Shown: positions 33,547 to 42,274 of the stretch, piece by piece
Layout of the letters: the number at the start of each line of letters is the position of its first letter
Position numbering within the stretch: position 1 is the first letter of the stretch
Assembly: GCF_006874475.1 (NCBI RefSeq)
Contig: NZ_VIRM01000041.1
Coordinates: 1 to 64,000, forward strand
DNA from: Microbispora hainanensis
GTDB taxonomy: Bacteria > Actinomycetota > Actinomycetes > Streptosporangiales > Streptosporangiaceae
DNA length: 64,000 nucleotides
Direction: 5' to 3'
Notes under the pieces: model-generated
Database searches by the model: none
What the model was told of the DNA's origin: nothing
The model's input: the letters and a program-made list of their open reading frames with translations, nothing else
Translations under genes and position numbers: made by a program

Positions 33547-35207
33547 AGCCGGCCGTTCTCCCTGGCGACCTTCATGTAGAACTCGCGGGCCTCGTTGCCG
33601 CCCTGCTCCTGCCAGTCCTTGACGATCTGCGCCCACTCCGAGATCGGGCGCTTGCCGCGGAAGATCTCGTTCATCTTGTCCTCGGTCGGCTTGACGAGAG
33701 CGGCCATCTTCGACGGCACCTCGACCCGGATGCCGACGAACGGGTCGTTCTCCAGGTATTTCGAGGCCGTCTGCTGCCAGCCGTGGTACGCCTCGACGTA
33801 GCCGGGATATTGGTTCTCGGTGATCGCGCCGGGCCGGCCGGACAGGAACATGTACGTCGGGGCGAACTCCTTGCGGCCGAGCGCGGTCTGCTGGACCTGC
33901 CCGTCCTTGATCGTGAAGTGCTTGCCCTCGACGCCGTTGCCGACCAGGTCGTACTCCTGCGTGCCGTACGGCGCGGAGCACCAGTTGGCGATGCCGATCA
34001 GCTCGCGGGTGCGGGCGTCGCCGAGGCCCTTCCTGATGAAGCAGAACATGCCGGCGGGCTCGTTGCGCCAGACGATGACCTTGCCGCCCGCGTGGGCCGG
34101 GTAGGGGTCCACCGCCCGCACGTTGAACGTGGGGTTGCTGGGCAGGAACCGGCCGAACAGCTCGTGGATCGCGCCGATCCCGTCCTTGTACATGGCGAGC
34201 TGCCCGGCGCCGAAGGGCTCCTTGTGGTCGGCGAACTGGTTGGCCACGACGTCCGGGTGGACATATCCGGCCTCGAAGAGCTTGGTCACCAGCTCGATCG
34301 ACTGCAGCCACTCGGGCGTCTCGTACTTGTAGACCAGCGTGCCGTCGGGCTGCCTGCGCCACTCGCGCGGGGCGCCGAACGCCCGCTGGACCTCCTGGTC
34401 CATGCCGCCGAACGCCCAGCGCTTCTTCTTCGGGTCGGTCAGCTCCTTGCCCAGCGTGAGCAGGTCGTCGGCGCTCGCGGGCGCGGGCAGGCCGAGCTCG
34501 TCGAGGATGTCCTGGCGCACGACGGTGGCGAACGGATAGGGCGCGTTCTGCCACGGGATGCCCTGGAGCACGCCGCCGAACACGCCGTACTCCCACGCGG
34601 CGGTGTCGTAGTTGGCCAGCAGCGGGAACTCCTTGGCCTTGTCGCCCGCGAGGTAGGGCGACAGGTCGGCGAAGAGCTTGTTGGCCGCCTCGGTGAAGTG
34701 GGCGATGGTGATCAGGTTCCAGCCCGGAATCTGGATCATGTCGGGCACGTCGCCGCTGGCCAGGATCGTGTTCAGCTTGTCGACGTAGGTGTTGCCGTCG
34801 GAGATGTTGAACCGGACGACCCCGCCGAGCCGCTCGTTGACGGCGTCGTAGTAGGAGTTCTCGCCGAGGCCGGGAGGCACGGTGCCCCACAGCGGGGTCA
34901 TGACCTTCACCTCCGCGCCGCTGGTGATCGGCTTGGCGGTGACGGCCTGGACCATCGTGCCCGGCCTGGTCAGGAAGCCGGGTTCGACGAATTCGGAGCC
35001 CGGCAGGTCGGGCGACAGCCCGGGCACCTGGAACGGCACGCGGGTGGGCACGAGGCTCTTCAGCTTGTCGGCGGCGACGGCGGTGCCCTTGGACACGTCC
35101 TTCTTGGCCGCGCAGCCGGTGAGACCTGCGGCGGCGAGCGCGCCCGCGCCGGCCAGTCCGAGGAATCCGCGGCGGCTGGTGAGGGGGCCGCCGGGCGGTT
35201 GGCTCAT
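33543..35207 (-). CDS. Extracellular sugar-binding lipoprotein of the ABC importer
   Basis: A 554-residue solute-binding protein. The start ATG 35205-35207 has AAGGA eight bases before it. Twin-arginine-like SRRGFLGLAG and a lipobox LTGC (about residues 27-30) show export and lipid anchoring. The long mature part (Family 1 sugar-binding, LplA-like) has HFTEAANKLFADLSPY and a C-terminal EWAQIVKDWQEQGG. It opens the importer/GH42 operon; galactosides are the likely ligands because of the beta-galactosidase. Confidence 0.88.
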   Translation of the reverse strand: MSQPPGGPLTSRRGFLGLAGAGALAAAGLTGCAAKKDVSKGTAVAADKLKSLVPTRVPFQVPGLSPDLPGSEFVEPGFLTRPGTMVQAVTAKPITSGAEVKVMTPLWGTVPPGLGENSYYDAVNERLGGVVRFNISDGNTYVDKLNTILASGDVPDMIQIPGWNLITIAHFTEAANKLFADLSPYLAGDKAKEFPLLANYDTAAWEYGVFGGVLQGIPWQNAPYPFATVVRQDILDELGLPAPASADDLLTLGKELTDPKKKRWAFGGMDQEVQRAFGAPREWRRQPDGTLVYKYETPEWLQSIELVTKLFEAGYVHPDVVANQFADHKEPFGAGQLAMYKDGIGAIHELFGRFLPSNPTFNVRAVDPYPAHAGGKVIVWRNEPAGMFCFIRKGLGDARTRELIGIANWCSAPYGTQEYDLVGNGVEGKHFTIKDGQVQQTALGRKEFAPTYMFLSGRPGAITENQYPGYVEAYHGWQQTASKYLENDPFVGIRVEVPSKMAALVKPTEDKMNEIFRGKRPISEWAQIVKDWQEQGGNEAREFYMKVARENGRL

Positions 35208-35264
35208 GGGTGCGGTCCTTCCGGGGAACGGAGTTCCCATTAGTTAGTCTATTGGCCGAACAAA

Positions 35265-35276
35265 TTAACCGGTTAA
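35265..35276. promoter_or_regulatory. LacI-type palindrome TTAACCGGTTAA
   Basis: A perfect 12-bp palindrome with central CG, the pattern of LacI-family operators, 58-69 bases upstream of the sugar-binding-protein start, in a locally AT-rich promoter region. Confidence 0.6.
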
Positions 35277-35291
35277 CGGAGTGGCGACAAG

Positions 35292-35303
35292 GTTTCATGA
35301 AAC
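35292..35303. promoter_or_regulatory. Second palindrome GTTTCATGAAAC
   Basis: A perfect 12-bp palindrome 16 bases from the first, nearer to the divergent kinase gene. It may be an operator for another regulator. Confidence 0.4.
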
Positions 35304-35374
35304 GTTCATCGCCGCCGCGGGATCGCTCGTACGGGCGATCCGCCGATCCGCCGGACTCGCGATACTGAGACGTT

Positions 35375-36565
35375 GTGTCACTGTCGTCCCTGAAGTCCCG
35401 ATTGCAGAGCCGATTGCAGAGCCGATTGCGGGGCCTGCCTCCGCCCGTCGTGGACGCGTTCCTCGTGCTGGCGGTGCTCGCCGGGCAGTCCGCGCCCTTC
35501 CTCTTCACCCAGCCGGGTCCCGGCCGCCCGCCCTGGACCGTCGCCGAGTATCTGCCGGTGCTCGGGGCCTCGATCCCGCTGCTGTGGCGGCGGCGCATGC
35601 CCGTGACCTGCCACCTCGTCGTCGCCGTCTCCATGGGCTGGTACGCGTTGTACGACCCGATCCAGCCCGCACAGCCCATCTGGTTCGGCTCGCTGGTCGC
35701 GATGTACACGGTCGCGGAGAAGAGCCCGCCCGTGCGCCGTTATCTGGCCGCGGCCTTCGTCGGTCTGGGATTCCTCGTCCAGACCGGGCTCGCCACCACG
35801 GCGCGCGGCGTGGTCCTGTGGGCCGGTGCGTACGCCGTCGGCCGGGCCGCCGCGATGCGGAAGGCGTACTCCGCCGCGCTGGAGGCACGGGCCGTGCAGC
35901 TCGAACGGCAGAAGGAGATCGAGGCCGAGCGGGCGGCGGAGCGGGAGCGGGCCAGGATCGCCCGCGACATGCACGACATCCTCGCGCACGCGGTCAGCCT
36001 GATGGTCGTGCAGGCCGAAGCCGGACCGGTGGTGGTGCGCGGCGACCCCGACCGGGCGGAGAAGACCTTCGACGCGATCGCGGCGGCGGGCCGGGACGCG
36101 ATGGCGCAGCTCAGGCGGATGCTCGGGGTCCTCAAGGAGACCGAGGCGTCCCGGGGCCCGCAGCCGACGCTCGCCAGGGTGCCCGAACTGGTCGCCGCGG
36201 TGTCCGCGACCGGGCCGCGCACGACGCTCACCGTGCGGGGACGGCCGCGGCAGGTCCCCCCGGACCTCGACGTCGCGGCCTATCGGGTCGTCCAGGAATC
36301 GCTTACCAACATCGTCAAACACGCCCGGGCCGCGTCGGCGACCGTGGCGGTCGACTGGGAGGACGACGCTCTCGTGATCACTGTCATCGACGACGGACGC
36401 GGGCCGGGAACGCCGAGCCCGGTGGGCGGCGGCAACGGGCTGATCGGCATCAGGGAGCGGGCCGCCGCCTGCGGTGGCCGGGCCGCCTTCGGTCCCGGGC
36501 CGGATGGCGCCGGCTTCCGGGTCACCGTACGGCTCCCGCTCGTGGAGACGGCGGCGGCCCGGTGA
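35375..36565 (+). CDS. Sensor histidine kinase (DesK/NarX type)
   Basis: A 396-residue membrane kinase with four to five helices in the first 160 residues, the His box IARDMHDILAHAVSLMVVQ, and HATPase motifs VVQESLTNIVKHA and VIDDGRGPG ending in GNGLIGIRERAA. The N-terminus is built on a 15-bp repeat giving SRLQSRLQSRLRG. GTG 35375 has GATACT eight bases before it and no ribosome site, so the mRNA may be leaderless. The response regulator overlaps its end. The neighbouring serine hydrolase could be a target. Confidence 0.87.
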   Translation: MSLSSLKSRLQSRLQSRLRGLPPPVVDAFLVLAVLAGQSAPFLFTQPGPGRPPWTVAEYLPVLGASIPLLWRRRMPVTCHLVVAVSMGWYALYDPIQPAQPIWFGSLVAMYTVAEKSPPVRRYLAAAFVGLGFLVQTGLATTARGVVLWAGAYAVGRAAAMRKAYSAALEARAVQLERQKEIEAERAAERERARIARDMHDILAHAVSLMVVQAEAGPVVVRGDPDRAEKTFDAIAAAGRDAMAQLRRMLGVLKETEASRGPQPTLARVPELVAAVSATGPRTTLTVRGRPRQVPPDLDVAAYRVVQESLTNIVKHARAASATVAVDWEDDALVITVIDDGRGPGTPSPVGGGNGLIGIRERAAACGGRAAFGPGPDGAGFRVTVRLPLVETAAAR

Positions 36566-37224
36566 TGGGCCCGGTGATCAGAGTGGTGGTGGCGGACGAC
36601 CAGGAACTCGTCCGCGGCGGGTTCGCCATGATCCTGGACGCGCAGCCGGACATCGAGGTCGTCGGCGAGGCCGGAGACGGCCGGGCCGCCGTCGAGGCCG
36701 TGCGGGCGCTGCGGCCCGACGTCGTGCTCCTCGACATCCGGATGCCGCGTATGGACGGCATCGAGGCCGCGAAGGTCATAGCGGCCGAGACGGGCTGCAG
36801 GGTGGTCATGCTGACCACGTTCGACCAGGACGACTACGTCTACGACGCCCTGCATGCGGGGGCCAGCGGCTTCCTGCTGAAAGACGTGCGCCGCGACGAC
36901 CTCGTGCACGCCGTACGCGTCGTCGCGGCGGGGGAGTCGCTGCTCGCGCCCTCGGTCACCCGCCGCCTGATCGGCGACATGGTGAGCAGGGCCAGGCCGC
37001 GGCCCGCTCCGGCCGGTCTGGACGCGCTCACCGCCCGCGAGCGGGAGACGCTGGAGCTGCTCGGGCGCGGGCTGTCGAACGCCGAGATCGCCGGGCGCCT
37101 CGTCGTCAGCGAGCACACGGTGAAGACGCACGTCAGCAACGTGCTGTCCAAGCTGGGCTTGCGCGACCGGGTGCAGGCGGTGATCCGCGCCTACGAGTCG
37201 GGGCTCATCCTTCCGGGGAGCTGA
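36565..37224 (+). CDS. NarL/LuxR-family response regulator
   Basis: A 219-residue regulator: VVVADDQELVRGG, phosphorylated Asp in VVLLDIRMPRMDG, FLLKDVRRDDL, and the helix-turn-helix LTARERETLELLGRGLSN...SEHTVKTHVSNVLSKLGLRD. ATG 36565 shares one base with the kinase stop (TGATG); the GTG three bases earlier is possible. A 14-bp palindrome (CCCTCGCGCGAGGG, 37227-37240) follows the stop at once and may be a terminator. Confidence 0.9.
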   Translation: MGPVIRVVVADDQELVRGGFAMILDAQPDIEVVGEAGDGRAAVEAVRALRPDVVLLDIRMPRMDGIEAAKVIAAETGCRVVMLTTFDQDDYVYDALHAGASGFLLKDVRRDDLVHAVRVVAAGESLLAPSVTRRLIGDMVSRARPRPAPAGLDALTARERETLELLGRGLSNAEIAGRLVVSEHTVKTHVSNVLSKLGLRDRVQAVIRAYESGLILPGS

Positions 37225-37226
37225 CT

Positions 37227-37240
37227 CCCTCGCGCGAGGG
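37227..37240 (+). terminator. Palindrome right after response-regulator stop
   Basis: CCCTCGCGCGAGGG is perfectly self-complementary and begins two bases after the TGA. Its small loop makes termination only moderately likely. Confidence 0.3.
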
Positions 37241-37333
37241 GGAAGGAAGATCGCCGATGTGGGCGATCTCGGCGAGGGGTGTGTCCCGAAACGATGGGGT
37301 CATCCCCGAACGAGATCCCTCAAGGAGAACTGC

Positions 37334-38518
37334 GTGTTCACGAAGGTCGTCACCCTCGCTCTGGCCGCCGCGATCACCATCCCCGCCGTCGCCGTTCCGG
37401 CCGCGGCGGCCGCGGCTCCCGCCGCCAGGTGTTCCGCCGCCACCCGGCCGTCGGCGCCGACGTCGCTGCCCGCCCTCGACGCTGCGGCCCTGTGCCGGTC
37501 CATCTCCGGCCTGCCGAACGGACAGGCGACCTACTCCCTCGTCCGGGTGCGGGGCGAGGCGGGCTCCTGGACGGGCTCGTCGGGGGTGCGGGACGTGCGG
37601 ACCGGCGGCCGGGTGCCGGACGGCGCCCGCTTCCGGATCGGCAGCGTGACCAAGGTGTTCACCGCCACCGTGGTCCTCCAGCTCGTGGGCGAAGGGAAGA
37701 TCGACCTCGACGGCACGGTGCAGCACTACCTGCCCGGGCTGCTGCCCGCGAGCTACCCGTCCGTGACGGTCGCGCAGCTGCTGAACCACACGAGCGGCCT
37801 GCCCAGCCCGACCCTGCCCGACGACGACCGGTGGATCCTCGGCCACCGGTTCGACGTCTGGACCCCCCAGCGGTGGATGGACGGGGTGGCGAAGAACCCG
37901 ATGGAGTTCACGCCGGGGACGAAACAGCACTACCTCAACACCAACTACTTCGTCCTGGGCATGCTGATCGAGAAGGTCACCGGCCGGCCGTACGGCGACG
38001 CGGTGCGCGAACGGATCATCCGCCCGCTCGGCCTGCGGCACACCACGATTCCCGGTAGGGATGTGCGGATCCCCGGCCCGCACGCCGAGGGCTACATGGC
38101 GGTCGACGGCACGCTGGTGAAGGTCACGGAGATGAGCCAGACGATGACCTGGGCGGCCGGAGAGATGATCTCGACCACCGCGGACCTCGACCGGTTCATG
38201 GTCGCGCTGTTCCGCGGCAGGCTGCTGAAGCCCGCGCTGCTGGACAAGATGTTCACGCTGCCGAAGGACGTCCAGATGTACGACGGCAACGACGACCCGT
38301 CCGACGACCAGCCCGCGGCGTACACCATGGGCATGTCGGTGATGACCCTGCCCGGCGGCGTGACGATCTACGGCAAGACCGGCAGCAGGTATGGCTACAG
38401 CACCGGCATGTTCGCCACCCGCGACCTCAAGCGCAGGGTGGTCGTCTCGGTGGGCTCGACCACCAAGGGCGACTCGGCCATGCTGCAGACCATAGGCCTG
38501 GCCGCCTTCGCCTTCTGA
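37334..38518 (+). CDS. Secreted serine hydrolase (class C beta-lactamase/D-Ala-D-Ala carboxypeptidase, S12)
   Basis: A 394-residue exported enzyme. The signal peptide (MFTKVVTLALAAAITIPAVA) ends near residue 26. The catalytic Ser-x-x-Lys is in FRIGSVTKVFTATV (about residues 99-102), the Tyr-x-Asn equivalent is in HYLNTNYFVLG and the KTG triad in IYGKTGSRYGYS. It may trim peptidoglycan or hydrolyse D-peptides or beta-lactams. AAGGAG is six bases before GTG 37334, which fixes the start. A 26-bp perfect palindrome ends the unit. Confidence 0.87.
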   Translation: MFTKVVTLALAAAITIPAVAVPAAAAAAPAARCSAATRPSAPTSLPALDAAALCRSISGLPNGQATYSLVRVRGEAGSWTGSSGVRDVRTGGRVPDGARFRIGSVTKVFTATVVLQLVGEGKIDLDGTVQHYLPGLLPASYPSVTVAQLLNHTSGLPSPTLPDDDRWILGHRFDVWTPQRWMDGVAKNPMEFTPGTKQHYLNTNYFVLGMLIEKVTGRPYGDAVRERIIRPLGLRHTTIPGRDVRIPGPHAEGYMAVDGTLVKVTEMSQTMTWAAGEMISTTADLDRFMVALFRGRLLKPALLDKMFTLPKDVQMYDGNDDPSDDQPAAYTMGMSVMTLPGGVTIYGKTGSRYGYSTGMFATRDLKRRVVVSVGSTTKGDSAMLQTIGLAAFAF

Positions 38519-38540
38519 GGAGTCGAGAGGACTCTTGAGC

Positions 38541-38566
38541 ACTCCTGGGCCGGCCGGCCCAGGAGT
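38541..38566 (+). terminator. 26-bp perfect palindrome, terminator
   Basis: ACTCCTGGGCC-GGCC-GGCCCAGGAGT, 22 bases after the serine-hydrolase stop. A very stable stem, followed by CCATTTCC. Confidence 0.7.
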
Positions 38567-38798
38567 CCATTTCCGGGATTGTGGGCGGACCGAATGGGAT
38601 CGCCCCGGAATTGACATATGCCCGCAAACAGGATTGACATTGTCCGTAATGCGATGGAATTGCGGAGATAGCGCCAGATTCAACTACCCACCAGTACAAT
38701 TTCCCCGCTCCGCATCCCATCTGAGCAGCACAGATGTCCCGAATATCCGTGCTCTGTGTCCAATCCGATGATGCGGACGCATTTCCGGATGAGAATGA

Positions 38799-38821
38799 CA
38801 TAATGCGTGGGAGCGCTCCCG
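38799..38821 (+). promoter_or_regulatory. Promoter -10 with CebR-like operator at head of glycan operon
   Basis: CATAAT (38799-38804) looks like a -10 element. Three bases later TGGGAGCGCTCCCG (38808-38821) matches 13 of 14 positions of the CebR/CelR palindrome TGGGAGCGCTCCCA, placed where a repressor would block the start site. It is the only operator-like element in the 381-bp gap 38519-38899, apart from the terminator at 38541; the rest holds AT-richer promoter sequence. Confidence 0.65.
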
Positions 38822-38899
38822 CTCCCGGCTGCATTCTCCGCAGCGCCATCCGGCACGCCTGCCCCGAAGGGCACGTTGGAAGGAAGGTGCCGCGTCTCC

Positions 38900-39604
38900 A
38901 TGACGGCATTCGGCAAAAGTCCTCCGTCCCGGCTCGACGGAGATGTTCCGGCGGACGTCGTCCGCGCCGGCTCCCGCCCCTGGGCGCCCCACCTGTGGTG
39001 GATGGCCCTGGCCGTCGGGGCGCTCGGTTTCGCCTTCGTGTGGCTGGCCACGCCGCACGCCAGGGAGATCGGCTCGCCCTGGGAGCTGGTGGCCAAGCTG
39101 GTCGCGTTCGCCTGCCTGTGCGTGGCAATCGCGGTCTTTCCCTGGGTGTCGCCGCGGCTGAACTGGCTGCTCTACGTGCCGTTCGTCTTCTTCACCGGCT
39201 ATCTCGTCCCTCGGATCAGCTGGTTCTATTACGGCGACGGCGCTCGGGCGCAGGGCGACAGCTTCTACACGCACCTCTATCTGCTGCTTTATCCGGGCAT
39301 CGTGCTCACGGTCGCCGCCGCCTACCGCATCGGCGGGGGCACCCCGGGCCGCACCCTGAAGATCATGCTGAGCGGGGTCCTCATCGTGTTCTCGGGCTTC
39401 CTCGACCTCATGTGGTTCGTCGTCAACCCGGTCGGCATTCCCGAGGTCATCGACGCGCCGCACATCAACCTCTTCACCGGAGGGCCGATCTCGTTCGGCG
39501 CGACGATCGTGTTCGCGCTCGTGCACGTCCCGGTCATCGTCGGGGTCAACCTGCTGCCCCTCGACCGCTGGATCGGCCGCCTGCTGGGCGCGGGTGACCG
39601 GTGA
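38900..39604 (+). CDS. Six-helix membrane protein of unknown function
   Basis: A 234-residue integral membrane protein. A hydrophilic N-terminus of about 30 residues is followed by six hydrophobic helices, among them WWMALAVGALGFAFVWLA and WLLYVPFVFFTGYLVP. Polar residues between helices (FYYGDG, SFYTHLY, HINLFTGG) may form a site. I chose ATG 38900, 13 bases after AGGAAGG; an upstream ATG (38807) would start inside the operator. It is the first gene of the glycan operon, and its stop overlaps the GT2 start (GTGA). Function unknown. Confidence 0.72.
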   Translation: MTAFGKSPPSRLDGDVPADVVRAGSRPWAPHLWWMALAVGALGFAFVWLATPHAREIGSPWELVAKLVAFACLCVAIAVFPWVSPRLNWLLYVPFVFFTGYLVPRISWFYYGDGARAQGDSFYTHLYLLLYPGIVLTVAAAYRIGGGTPGRTLKIMLSGVLIVFSGFLDLMWFVVNPVGIPEVIDAPHINLFTGGPISFGATIVFALVHVPVIVGVNLLPLDRWIGRLLGAGDR

Positions 39605-40407
39605 GCGTCCCCGTGAACAGCACGGTCGGCGTCCCGGTGAACATCCCGGTGAACATCCCGGTGAACATCTCCGTGGCCGCGCCCGCGTACAACGAGGCGG
39701 AGACCATCGCTGCGGTGGTGGGCGAGTGGCAGGACTATCTGGAGAACGCCCCGGCCGTGGGCGACTGGGAGATCGTGGTCTGCGACGACGGGAGCGGCGA
39801 CGCGACCGGCGAGATCCTGGCCGGCCTGCGGGAACGGTGCCCGCGGCTCGTCGTCGTCACGTTCGAACGCAACCGCGGCGCGGGCGCGGCCATCGCCGCC
39901 GCGATCGCCCATACCCGGCTCGACTGGGTGGTGCTGCTCGACTCCGACGGCCAGTTTCCGATCGCCAACCTCGATCGCATCCTGCCCCGCGTCCAGGCCG
40001 GAGAGGCCCTGGCGTTCTCCGGCGCCCGGATCAGGAAGGCCGACGGCCTGGCCTACCGATGGGGGTCGGCGGCCAGCGGCGCGGTCAGCAACCTGCTCCA
40101 CCACACGCGCTACCGCGACTTCAACTCGATCTTCAAGGTGGTGCACGGCCCGCTCTTCCGGTCGCTGCCGCTGGAGTCGGCCGGGATGAACTGCTCGACC
40201 GAGATCACCGCGCGGGTCGCCGAGATGGGCCACGCGTGGGTGGAGGTGCCGATCGAGCACCGGGAGCGCGGCGGCGGCGCGCGCGGCTGGCGATACTGGC
40301 GCGGCGCCCGCGACCGGGCCCTGTTCGTCGCCTATCTCGGCTACCGCCACTGGCTGCTGCGCCGGGGGGTCCTGCGCAGGCCGGCGGCGCGTGAGGAGAT
40401 CCGATGA
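39601..40407 (+). CDS. Glycosyltransferase family 2 (dolichol-phosphate mannose synthase-like)
   Basis: A 268-residue GT-A enzyme. VAAPAYNEAETIAAVV begins the domain, VVCDDGSGDATGEIL and LLDSDGQFPI carry the Asp-x-Asp metal site, and the C-terminal part (VPIEHRERGGG) matches enzymes that move a sugar from a nucleotide to a lipid phosphate. The first 20 residues contain a VPVNIPVNIPVN run from a 15-bp DNA repeat, which is not part of the fold. GTG 39601 overlaps the membrane-protein stop. Confidence 0.85.
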   Translation: MSVPVNSTVGVPVNIPVNIPVNISVAAPAYNEAETIAAVVGEWQDYLENAPAVGDWEIVVCDDGSGDATGEILAGLRERCPRLVVVTFERNRGAGAAIAAAIAHTRLDWVVLLDSDGQFPIANLDRILPRVQAGEALAFSGARIRKADGLAYRWGSAASGAVSNLLHHTRYRDFNSIFKVVHGPLFRSLPLESAGMNCSTEITARVAEMGHAWVEVPIEHRERGGGARGWRYWRGARDRALFVAYLGYRHWLLRRGVLRRPAAREEIR

Positions 40408-41615
40408 ACGTCGCGGTGACGATGTTCTGCGGCGGGCGAGGGGCGGCCGGCATCGCGAGGGGCATGCTGGGCGCTCCGGGCGTCGTCCTGTCGCTGATCG
40501 TGAACGGCTACGACAACGGCCTTTCCACCGGAGCGCTGCGGCGTTATCTGCCCGGGATGCTCGGGCCGTCGGACTTCCGCAAGAACCTCCTGCCGCACCT
40601 CGATCCCGCCGATCCGGCGCAGGCCGCGCTGGCGGCCGTGCTCGACCACCGGCTGCCGGGCGCGACGACGCCCGCGGGGCTCGCCGCCGTCATCGAGTCG
40701 ATCGCCACGCGGCGGGGCCGGTTCGCCGCGCTGCCGGAGGCGGCCCGCGAGGCCGTCACGGCCGACCTGCGCGTGTTCGCCCGGCGGCTCGCCGCCTATC
40801 CGCACGGGCTCGACCTTTCCGACTGCGCGCTCGGCAACCTCGTGTTCGCGGGGGCCTACCTGCGGCTCGGCCGGGACTTCAACGCCGCCGTCGACGCCTG
40901 CGCCCGCACGTTCGGCTCGTCCGTACGGCTGCTCAACGTGACCAACGGGGAGAACGCCTTCCTGGCCGCGCTCCGGCGCGACGGCAGCCTGCTGGCCGAC
41001 GAGGCCGAGATCGTCGCGCCGCAGGGCCCGGGAGTGATCACCGACCTGTTCCTGCTGCGCGAGCCGCTCGGCGCGCGGCGGCGGGCCGAGCTGGAGGCGC
41101 TGCCGCCCGCGTGGACCAGGGAGGTCCTGCGCCGCGAGCGCGCCGAGGTGACGCCGAACCCGCGGGCGCTCGAGGCGATCCGCGACGCCGACCTCATCGT
41201 CTATGGCCCCGGCACCCCGCACTCCTCGCTCCTGCCCAGCTATCTCACGCCGGGGGTGGCCGACGCCCTCGCGCGGAGCCGGGCGGCGGCCAAGGTGTTC
41301 GTCGTCAACACCCGCGGCGACCACGACGTCCGGGGGCTGAGCGCGCCCGACCTCGTGGACCGGACGCTGGCCTACCTCGGCGATCCCCGCAACGAGCGGC
41401 GGCTGGTGACCCACGTGCTGAGCCATCGCGCGCCCGCGCCGGACGCCCCGGGGGACGCGCCGGCGGTGCCGTACGGCGTGCTCGACCGGGGTGAGTGGGC
41501 GGGGGCCCGCTGGATCGGCGCCGACCTGGATCACTTCGGCGTGCACCACCCGGGGCGCACGGCCGAGGCCCTGCTCGCCATCAGGGACGAGGCGGCCTTG
41601 GCACGGGCCCGATGA
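40404..41615 (+). CDS. CofD/YvcK-family protein (2-phospho-L-lactate transferase-like)
   Basis: A 403-residue Rossmann-type protein. The N-terminal MNVAVTMFCGGRGAAGIARG, then LIVNGYDNGLSTGALR and GPSDFRKNL line up with the three nucleotide-binding motifs of the YvcK/CofD family (GGGTG, DDGGSSGRLR and PPGDIRN). The middle has LGNLVFAGAYLRLG and the end VVNTRGDHDV. CofD joins a phospho-acid to the deazaflavin Fo, whereas YvcK binds UDP-sugars. Here it sits beside a nucleotidyltransferase and glycosyltransferases, so a role in putting a phospho-group on a glycan is possible but unproven. ATG overlaps the GT2 stop. Confidence 0.75.
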   Translation: MNVAVTMFCGGRGAAGIARGMLGAPGVVLSLIVNGYDNGLSTGALRRYLPGMLGPSDFRKNLLPHLDPADPAQAALAAVLDHRLPGATTPAGLAAVIESIATRRGRFAALPEAAREAVTADLRVFARRLAAYPHGLDLSDCALGNLVFAGAYLRLGRDFNAAVDACARTFGSSVRLLNVTNGENAFLAALRRDGSLLADEAEIVAPQGPGVITDLFLLREPLGARRRAELEALPPAWTREVLRRERAEVTPNPRALEAIRDADLIVYGPGTPHSSLLPSYLTPGVADALARSRAAAKVFVVNTRGDHDVRGLSAPDLVDRTLAYLGDPRNERRLVTHVLSHRAPAPDAPGDAPAVPYGVLDRGEWAGARWIGADLDHFGVHHPGRTAEALLAIRDEAALARAR

Positions 41616-42274
41616 GGGCGGTCCTGGCGGACGCGTGTGCCCGCCGCGTCTGGCTCTTCGACCTCGACGGCACGCTCGTGGACTCCTGCCCGGCGCACGA
41701 GGCGGCGTTCCGGCAGGCCATCGCCGAGGTCGCGCCCGACCGGCTCGCGTCCTTCCGCTACGCCGACCACGCGGGCGCGAGCACCGGCGAGGTGGCGGTG
41801 CGCCTGCTGGGCGACACCGGGGAGGCGGACCGGCTGGCCCGGCTGAAGCAGCGGCTCTACCGCGAGCGGGCCGGCGTGGTGGCGGTGTTCCCCGGCGCGC
41901 GGCGGCTGCTCGGCCGCCTGGTCGCCGCGGGCCGCGACGCCTACCTCGTCACCAGCGGCAGCCGGGCGTCGGTCGCGCGGGTGCTCGCGGCGTGCTCGCT
42001 GGGCGCGTACTTCCGTGGCGTGCTCACCAGCGACGACGTCCCGGCGAGCAAGCCCGACCCGGCCTTCTACGCGTACGCGTGCGCGCACTGGGGGCTCGAT
42101 CCGGGCGCGGCCGTGGCGCTGGAGGACTCCGCGCACGGGGTGGCGTCGGCGGTCGGCGCGGGCCTGACGACCCTGCACGTCCACACGGCGGAGCCCGCTC
42201 CCGGGGCGGTGGCCGTACGCGACCTCGAAGAGATCCTGTCGCTCCTGTACGCGGAGGTGGGCGGTGCCTGCTGA
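41612..42274 (+). CDS. HAD-superfamily hydrolase (beta-phosphoglucomutase/phosphatase-like)
   Basis: A 220-residue phosphatase. The nucleophile Asp is in WLFDLDGTLVDSCPAHEAAF, motif II in LVTSGSR, the Lys in SKPDPAFY and the acidic motif in VALEDSAHGVASA. A small helical cap is present. It may free a sugar from its phosphate for the pathway. ATG 41612 overlaps the CofD-like stop (ATGA), and its own end overlaps the nucleotidyltransferase by 11 bases. Confidence 0.83.
   Translation: MRAVLADACARRVWLFDLDGTLVDSCPAHEAAFRQAIAEVAPDRLASFRYADHAGASTGEVAVRLLGDTGEADRLARLKQRLYRERAGVVAVFPGARRLLGRLVAAGRDAYLVTSGSRASVARVLAACSLGAYFRGVLTSDDVPASKPDPAFYAYACAHWGLDPGAAVALEDSAHGVASAVGAGLTTLHVHTAEPAPGAVAVRDLEEILSLLYAEVGGAC

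Noticed and set aside
40404-41615. Naming the CofD-like gene cofD (F420 synthesis)
   Set aside because: No Fo synthase or F420 ligase is nearby and the motifs resemble the wider YvcK/CofD family; the symbol would overstate the evidence.
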